Positions 42,329 to 47,239 of a DNA stretch of 47,239 nucleotides are shown here, one piece after another. The position numbers were made by a program, and so were the translations under genes. The stretch is from contig NZ_VKHR01000043.1 in the NCBI RefSeq assembly GCF_009663145.1, positions 1 to 47,239 on the forward strand, written 5' to 3'. Origin of the DNA: Shewanella sp. TC10. GTDB taxonomy: Bacteria > Pseudomonadota > Gammaproteobacteria > Enterobacterales > Shewanellaceae. The notes under the pieces were generated by a model, which was given only the letters and a program-made list of their open reading frames with translations, had not been told where the DNA came from and did no database searches. Position 1 is the first letter of the stretch. The number at the start of each line of letters is the position of its first letter.

Positions 42329-42653
42329 TTTTATTATCCTTGTTTAGCATTCATACATAGCTCGCCAAACTTCAGACGAACTGATCATAGCCCCATATAT
42401 CAATCGCCTTAATCAGCCCAACACATACTCAATTCGCTTAACCGTTAGCTCATTAAGTAATAACTTCATCCCTTTCGAAGTTTATCCATTTAAGAAGATT
42501 GAAATACAACTTTAGCAACTATTGTTACGAAGATGTATAGACTATTTATTGAACATAAGCATCGATTCGTCAAGGACTAATCGTGTTTTATCTGTAGAAA
42601 AGTCCTTAACGCAGGTAAAATACGTTTAAATCCTTATAAAAGTTTAAAATAAG
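42329..42653. other. 325-nt divergent region between the Yip1 gene and miaE
   Basis: No gene recognised. It contains an inverted repeat AAGGACT (42572-42578) and AGTCCTT (42601-42607) with a 22-nt spacer, about 50 nt before miaE. No known operator was recognised. Confidence 0.5.
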
Positions 42654-43406
42654 ATGCAGCAATTACTGGCGCCAATTTACCAATTTTTAAAGTGTGAAAC
42701 CCCTGATAGCTGGATAGAAATGGCGAGTAACTCTGATAATTTATCAGTCATTCTTCGAGATCATTTATTATGCGAGCTAAAAGCTGCCCAAAGCGCCATG
42801 TTTCTTATCCGTAAATATGCGGTTGATAAAGAAAGTGCAAGTCGATTAACTGAATGGGTGAAGCCTTATGAAGAATTTGCCTATAAAAGAATCGGTGACT
42901 TAACAAGTTTAAAAGGCAAAAGTAATATCACCAAACAGGTCACGGTTAGGGATAATTGCCCCTATGGACAGGATTTAGTGGATAAAATGGTGCTGCTGAT
43001 AAAAGAGGAGTTACATCACTTTTATCAAGTCATGGAGTTAATGGATAAAAAGAATGTGCCTTATGAACTTTTAGAAGCAGGGCGTTACGCCAAAGGGATG
43101 ATGAAGTACGTTAAAACCTTCGAGCCAGATGCGCTGGTTGATAAACTTATTATTGGTGCATTTATTGAGGCAAGGTCTTGCGAGCGTTTTGCAAAATTAG
43201 CACCGCATCTAGACGCTGATTTAGAAAAGTTTTATATCTCTTTGTTGCGCTCTGAAGCACGTCATTACCAAGATTATTTATCACTTGCAGAGTCTATTTC
43301 GAAGAAAGATATCAGTGAGCGCGTCGCTCATTTTGCCAAAGTAGAAGCTGAATTGATTTTATCACCTGATAAAGACTTCAAATTTCACAGCGGTACACCA
43401 GCTTAA
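42654..43406 (+). CDS. miaE: tRNA 2-methylthio-N6-isopentenyladenosine hydroxylase MiaE
   Basis: Non-heme diiron oxygenase that hydroxylates ms2i6A37 in tRNAs, using O2. The 250 residues form a ferritin-like helical bundle. Ligand motifs are seen as DHLLCELKAAQSAM (about 36-49), EELHHFYQVMEL (about 122), FIEARSCERF and SEARHYQDYLSL (about 203). These include the paired ExxH motifs EELH and EARH. The ATG has only a weak upstream AAAATAAG. It is divergent from the Yip1 gene and converges on lpxH. The enzyme needs oxygen, which can link tRNA state to aerobic growth. Confidence 0.93.
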   Translation: MQQLLAPIYQFLKCETPDSWIEMASNSDNLSVILRDHLLCELKAAQSAMFLIRKYAVDKESASRLTEWVKPYEEFAYKRIGDLTSLKGKSNITKQVTVRDNCPYGQDLVDKMVLLIKEELHHFYQVMELMDKKNVPYELLEAGRYAKGMMKYVKTFEPDALVDKLIIGAFIEARSCERFAKLAPHLDADLEKFYISLLRSEARHYQDYLSLAESISKKDISERVAHFAKVEAELILSPDKDFKFHSGTPA

Positions 43407-43546
43407 CTTATCAAAGTGATTTGAATCATAAATCAGAAGAATGAAAACTAACCTAGCTAGTTGCTAGCATAAGCCGTAAGGGGAGTATTTAGCATTAATT
43501 ACTTGATGCAGTTTTAGAGTTATTTTTAATTAGCTGCTCAGAATAA

Positions 43547-44269
43547 TTATTTCTTAGCTGAGAAGGGCAGTTGCTGTAATTCAGCACTGTCTTTTTTTAC
43601 AATTAAAATACTACCTTGCTCATACCAGTCACCGACGACAATGCGCTGTCTATTATTTTCTAATTGGTGAATGGCGGGACGATGAGTATGCCCATGGATC
43701 ATGGTTTGGGTTTGGGTGTTATCTAATAAGGCATCAACCGCAGATTGTTCTACATCCATGATGACATAGCTTTTATCTTGATTTCCGTTTTCGCTTTTAT
43801 GCCTGATATCTGCAGCGATTTTTTGCCGAGTCGATTTGGGTAAGTGACAATAAATCCATTTAACGATTGCTGAGTTTCTAAAGCGACGAAATCGTTGATA
43901 AGATTTATCTAAAGTGCATAAGCTGTCGCCATGTAGCACAACGGTTTTAACGCCATATAAATCGAGTACTTTTATTTCGGGCAGTAATTGCATCCCCGAT
44001 TTAGCCGCAAACTCTTTACCTATCATAAAGTCACGATTGCCATGAATGAAATAAACAGGCATACGTTTAGATATTTTTTTGATGTGCGCAGCAATGTCGT
44101 CAGTAAAGGGTTCAGCGATATCATCACTGGTCCATACTTCAAACAAATCGCCAATAATATACATAGCTTCAACGTCAGATAAATCTGAATTGAGGTAGTC
44201 TACAAAGGCTTGGGAGATATCAGGGCGATCAGCACTTAAGTGCAAATCGCCCATAAATACAGTGTGCAC
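43547..44269 (-). CDS. lpxH: UDP-2,3-diacylglucosamine pyrophosphohydrolase LpxH
   Basis: Lipid A pathway enzyme that cleaves UDP-2,3-diacylglucosamine to lipid X and UMP, at the inner face of the inner membrane. The 240 residues match E. coli LpxH in length. Metallophosphoesterase motifs run in order: MGDLHLSADRPD (about 6-17), GDLFEVW (about 40), HGNRDFMIG (about 78), HGDSL (about 113) and HGHTHRPA (about 195). The start is a GTG at 44269, 6 nt after the ppiB stop, with no earlier start in frame giving the family N-terminus. It is the second gene of a ppiB-lpxH unit, as in E. coli. Confidence 0.96.
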   Translation of the reverse strand: MHTVFMGDLHLSADRPDISQAFVDYLNSDLSDVEAMYIIGDLFEVWTSDDIAEPFTDDIAAHIKKISKRMPVYFIHGNRDFMIGKEFAAKSGMQLLPEIKVLDLYGVKTVVLHGDSLCTLDKSYQRFRRFRNSAIVKWIYCHLPKSTRQKIAADIRHKSENGNQDKSYVIMDVEQSAVDALLDNTQTQTMIHGHTHRPAIHQLENNRQRIVVGDWYEQGSILIVKKDSAELQQLPFSAKK

Positions 44270-44275
44270 TATCGC

Positions 44276-44770
44276 TTATTCAGCAATGCTAGCACTGTTG
44301 ATAACCACAGCTTCCAGTGGTACATCTTGATGCATACCACGGTTACCCGTGCTTACAGCTTTAATTTTTTCTACGATGTCCATGCCTTCAACTACTTCAG
44401 CAAATACACAGTAACCCCAGCCTTGGCCAGTTTCTGCTTTGTGATCTAAGAAAGTATTGTCGCTAACGTTAATGAAGAATTGCGCGGTCGCCGAATGCGG
44501 ATCAGAAGTACGCGCCATTGCTAATGTGCCAACTTTGTTTGATAAACCGTTGTTTGCTTCATTTTTGATAGCAGCATTAGGAGTTTTCTGAACCATATCT
44601 TCAGTAAAACCACCACCTTGAACCATGAATCCATCAATTACACGGTGAAAAACAGTGCCATCATAAAAACCGTCTTTAACGTACTTGATGAAGTTTTCAA
44701 CAGTAAGAGGTGCTTTTTCAGCATTAAGAGCAATTTTAATATCGCCCATGTTTGTGTGCAAAGTGATCAT
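44276..44770 (-). CDS. ppiB: PpiB cytosolic cyclophilin-type peptidyl-prolyl isomerase
   Basis: Prolyl isomerase of the cyclophilin class. The 164 residues equal E. coli PpiB in length and show TVFHRVIDGFMVQGGGF (about 39-55, with catalytic Arg and Phe), ARTSDPHSATAQFFINVSDN (about 87-106) and FAEVVEGMDIVEKI. There is no signal peptide, so cytosolic. It is divergent from cysS (121-nt gap at the chosen cysS start of 44892/44913) and co-transcribed with lpxH. Confidence 0.97.
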   Translation of the reverse strand: MITLHTNMGDIKIALNAEKAPLTVENFIKYVKDGFYDGTVFHRVIDGFMVQGGGFTEDMVQKTPNAAIKNEANNGLSNKVGTLAMARTSDPHSATAQFFINVSDNTFLDHKAETGQGWGYCVFAEVVEGMDIVEKIKAVSTGNRGMHQDVPLEAVVINSASIAE

Positions 44771-44912
44771 ATTTAAATACCTAGATAAAAATTGTTGCGC
44801 GATTCTAACTTATCTAACGTGAGGCTTAAAGTGCAGTGTTCAAAACAGTGTTGCTCATGATAGACTTTGGCTCCATTATATTGGTATTAAAATGAGTGAA
44901 AGAGAACCATCG

Positions 44913-46295
44913 ATGTTGAAAATTTACAATAGTATGAGTCGTGAAAAGCAAGAATTTAAGCCGATTAACCCTGGCAAGATAGATATGTATGTATGTGGTA
45001 TTACCATATACGATTTATGTCACATTGGTCATGGTCGTACTTTTGTTTCTTTCGATATGATTGTTCGTTATTTACGTTACCGTGGTTATGAAGTGAATTA
45101 CCTTCGTAATATTACTGACGTTGATGACAAAATCATTAAACGTGCTGCTGAAAACAATGAAAGTTGTGATTCATTAACTGAGCGATTAATTGGCGAAATG
45201 CACAATGATTTTGACTCACTTAATATGATGCGTCCTGACTTTGAGCCAAGAGCAACATTACACATCGAAGAAATCATTGAGATGGTGCAAACGCTTATTG
45301 CTAAAGACCACGCTTATGTGTCTGAAAGTGGTGATGTCCTGTTTAGTGTGTCTTCTTATGCTGAGTACGGACGTTTATCAGGTCAACACCTTGAACAGCT
45401 CCAAGCTGGCGCGCGCGTTGAAGTGGAAGACACTAAACGCGATCCAATGGACTTTGTGTTGTGGAAAATGTCAAAACCAGGAGAACCAACTTGGGAATCT
45501 CCTTGGGGACCAGGCCGCCCAGGGTGGCACATTGAATGTTCAGCGATGAACAGCAAACATTTAGGCAATCACTTCGATATTCATGGCGGCGGTAGCGATT
45601 TACAGTTCCCGCATCATGAAAATGAAATTGCACAATCATGCTGCGCCCATGGCACTCAATACGTTAACTATTGGATGCACACCGGTATGGTGATGGTTGA
45701 TAAAGAGAAAATGTCTAAATCTTTAGGTAACTTCTTTACGATTCGTGATGTTTTAGCTCATTACGATCCCGAAACTGTGCGTTACTTCTTGTTATCAGGT
45801 CATTATCGCAGTCAACTGAACTATTCAGAAGATAATTTAAAGCAAGCTAAATCAGCTCTTGAGCGCATTTATACTTCGCTTAAAGGCTTAGATTTGACCG
45901 TTGCTGCAGCAGCTGCTGAAGAGTTTGTTGTTAAATTTAAAACAGCAATGGATGATGATTTCAATACGCCTGAAGCCTATTCAGTTATTTTTGAAATGGT
46001 GCGTGAAATTAATCGTTTAAAATTAGTTGATATGGCACAAGCCAGTGCATTAGGTGTTAGCTTAAAGTCATTAACGGATGTTTTAGGTATTATTAATCGT
46101 GATGTTGACGCTTACTTCCAAGGTGAGGGTAGTGACGATGAAGTAGCCGAAATCGAAGCGTTAATTGTTGAGCGTAATCGTGCCCGAGCAGAAAAAGACT
46201 GGCCAGCTGCCGATGCCGCTCGTGACAGACTTAATGCGTTAAATGTTGTCTTAGAAGATGGCGAAGAAGGCACGACTTGGCGTAAGAAGTCTTAA
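44913..46295 (+). CDS. cysS: Cysteinyl-tRNA synthetase
   Basis: Class I synthetase that charges tRNA-Cys. The 460 residues (E. coli 461) show MYVCGITIYDLCHIGHGRTF (zinc ligand Cys and HIGH), GRPGWHIECSAM and HHENEIAQSCC (further zinc ligands), and KMSKSLGNFF. An ORF extends seven codons upstream to ATG 44892, but that extension (SEREPS) is absent from the family. ATG 44913 has AGAGAA at 6-nt spacing. It is divergent from ppiB as in E. coli, and a terminator follows. Confidence 0.97.
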   Translation: MLKIYNSMSREKQEFKPINPGKIDMYVCGITIYDLCHIGHGRTFVSFDMIVRYLRYRGYEVNYLRNITDVDDKIIKRAAENNESCDSLTERLIGEMHNDFDSLNMMRPDFEPRATLHIEEIIEMVQTLIAKDHAYVSESGDVLFSVSSYAEYGRLSGQHLEQLQAGARVEVEDTKRDPMDFVLWKMSKPGEPTWESPWGPGRPGWHIECSAMNSKHLGNHFDIHGGGSDLQFPHHENEIAQSCCAHGTQYVNYWMHTGMVMVDKEKMSKSLGNFFTIRDVLAHYDPETVRYFLLSGHYRSQLNYSEDNLKQAKSALERIYTSLKGLDLTVAAAAAEEFVVKFKTAMDDDFNTPEAYSVIFEMVREINRLKLVDMAQASALGVSLKSLTDVLGIINRDVDAYFQGEGSDDEVAEIEALIVERNRARAEKDWPAADAARDRLNALNVVLEDGEEGTTWRKKS

Positions 46296-46366
46296 GCTCA
46301 AGTGAGTCAAGCGATGAATTTAGTATATTGATAAGTGAATATATTAAGTCGCTACCTTAGTAAAAT

Positions 46367-46397
46367 AAAAAGCCTGCAAATCTGCAGGCTTTTTTTG
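46367..46397. terminator. Terminator between cysS and folD
   Basis: Stem gcctgca/tgcaggc (46372-46378 with 46383-46389), extended by AAAA/TTTT, loop aatc. T-run on the plus strand after cysS and an A-run (T on minus) after folD, so likely bidirectional. Confidence 0.88.
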
Positions 46398-46460
46398 TGT
46401 CAGCGACTGTTTTAGCAAAGCGTAAATGATAGGTTTTTTATCATGTCTAACTAGACTTTA

Positions 46461-47239
46461 TTAGTCGTGGTATTCTTCAGCTGCATACAAGGTATTCTCG
46501 AGTAGGCTTGCAATGGTCATTGGACCAACGCCACCAGGTACAGGTGTGATAAATGCGGCTTTTTCAGCTGCAATATCAAATTCTACATCACCCACAAGCT
46601 TGCCGCTTTCTAGTCGGTTAATACCTACATCAATCACGATAGCGCCAGGCTTGATCCAGTCTCCAGGTATGAAGCCAGGTTTACCTACTGCCACAACCAA
46701 CAAATCTGCTTGGCGAACTTTTTGTTCTAGGTTTTTGGTAAAACGATGACATGTAGTCGTAGTGCAACCAGCCAGCAATAGCTCTAACGTCATTGGGCGA
46801 CCAACAATATTTGATGCACCTACAATAGTGGCATCTAAGCCGTAAGTATCAACACCAGTAGATTTGATTAAGGTAATAATGCCTTTTGGGGTACATGAGC
46901 GCAGCACTGGGATGCGCTGTGCTAATCTACCGACATTATATGGATGGAATCCATCAACATCTTTATCAGGTCTAATACGCTCAATAACTTTAGAGTCTTC
47001 GATGTGATCAGGTAAAGGTAATTGCACCAAAATACCGTCGATTTTAGGGTCGTCATTACACTGGTCAATCAGTGCAAGCAGTTCTTCTTCAGTGGTAGTG
47101 GTTTCAAGGTCATAAGAGTATGACTCAAACCCAACTTCTTCACAGGCGCGGCGTTTGCTGCCTACGTATACCTGTGAGGCGGCATCAGCGCCAACAAGAA
47201 TGACCGCTAGACCTGGTAAACGAGTACCAGGTCTAGCGG
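46461..47239 (-). CDS. folD: FolD methylene-THF dehydrogenase/cyclohydrolase, 5' end missing
   Basis: Bifunctional enzyme interconverting 5,10-methylene-, methenyl- and 10-formyl-THF. The gene runs off the window end: 259 codons are present, while the family has about 284. Visible motifs are SQVYVGSKRRACEEVGFES with the catalytic Lys, DGILVQLPLP, the NADP-loop ASNIVGRPM, VIDVGINR and TPVPGGVGPMTIA. An internal ATG at 47030 is not the start: the frame upstream continues as clear FolD. The last 15 bases form a perfect inverted repeat with 47204-47218, so the codons next to the edge (ARPGT) may not be genuine. Confidence 0.95.
   Translation of the reverse strand, partial: ARPGTRLPGLAVILVGADAASQVYVGSKRRACEEVGFESYSYDLETTTTEEELLALIDQCNDDPKIDGILVQLPLPDHIEDSKVIERIRPDKDVDGFHPYNVGRLAQRIPVLRSCTPKGIITLIKSTGVDTYGLDATIVGASNIVGRPMTLELLLAGCTTTTCHRFTKNLEQKVRQADLLVVAVGKPGFIPGDWIKPGAIVIDVGINRLESGKLVGDVEFDIAAEKAAFITPVPGGVGPMTIASLLENTLYAAEEYHD
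47204..47239. repeat. Perfect 15-bp inverted repeat at the right window edge, inside folD
   Basis: ccgctagacctggta (47204-47218) is the exact reverse complement of taccaggtctagcgg (47225-47239), loop aacgag. It ends on the last base of the window. The inner arm encodes conserved FolD residues (PGLAV), so the outer arm is the likely fold-back copy. Confidence 0.85.

Noticed and set aside
43407..43546. tRNA or small RNA near the MiaE gene
   Set aside because: No cloverleaf or TTC loop pattern; only a short CTAGC repeat.
46461..47030. A short 189-residue FolD starting at 47030
   Set aside because: The frame upstream of this ATG continues as conserved FolD sequence to the window edge, so the gene is cut, not short.
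1..47239. Mobile elements, CRISPR, toxin-antitoxin, phage or defence systems
   Set aside because: No transposase, integrase, repeat-spacer array, phage structural gene or defence protein was seen. The intergenic palindromes are single and not flanked by duplicated targets.

Overview
The window reads as gamma-proteobacterial DNA, about 40% GC by eye, and almost certainly from Shewanella. The decisive evidence is a complete extracellular electron-transfer locus: MtrB barrel with its N-terminal CXXC, decaheme MtrA, and decaheme lipoproteins MtrC and an OmcA-type protein. These proteins look very close to the S. oneidensis MR-1 proteins as I remember them. The other families (PolB, DinG, the TtpC-type TonB2 system, FeoAB, GlnS, MiaE, LpxH, PpiB, CysS, FolD) fit. 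No transposase, prophage, CRISPR array, tRNA or plasmid function was seen.

Layout. 1-3400 (minus): glycerate-type GntP permease, CdaR/SdaR regulator and a small membrane protein. 3539-11303 (minus): mtrB, mtrA, mtrC and omcA; omcA has its own terminator, and omcA and mtrC share a 36-nt upstream element. 11791-12782: promoter, palindrome and 4.5S SRP RNA gene (plus), a ComFB-family gene (minus) and the decayed tail of a histone-deacetylase-family gene. 12782-14824: a chemotaxis receptor ending in a PilZ domain. 15200-19442 (minus): a tight operon dinG - TSUP permease - priC - DUF2057. It faces polB across a LexA box at 19495-19510. 22407-32910 (plus): porin, TonB-dependent receptor, methyltransferase, then DUF3450 - TtpC - ExbB - ExbD - TonB - TPR. 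33112-47239: DUF885 lipoprotein, PpiC, acetyltransferase, feoAB, glnS, Bax-like hydrolase, Yip1 protein, miaE, lpxH, ppiB, cysS and a folD cut by the window end.

How the genes work together. MtrCAB and OmcA move electrons from the periplasm to external acceptors such as Fe(III). FeoAB, 25 kb away, imports the Fe(II) this can produce and has a Fur-like site upstream. The porin, TonB receptor and TonB2 module form an outer-membrane uptake unit. DinG, PriC and Pol II form a damage-response and replication-restart group likely under LexA. The PilZ receptor and ComFB gene lie head to head and may both respond to cyclic dinucleotides.

No wholly new system stands out. The most useful observations are: the shared mtrC/omcA control element; SOS control apparently reaching priC; the absence of mtrDEF, with a long segment between omcA and feoAB; a 26-bp palindrome at the predicted start of the SRP RNA transcript; the HDAC-family pseudogene; the structured leader of the TonB2 operon; and perfect inverted repeats at both window ends, which look like fold-back assembly artefacts. 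Statements about MR-1 gene order come from memory and were not checked.
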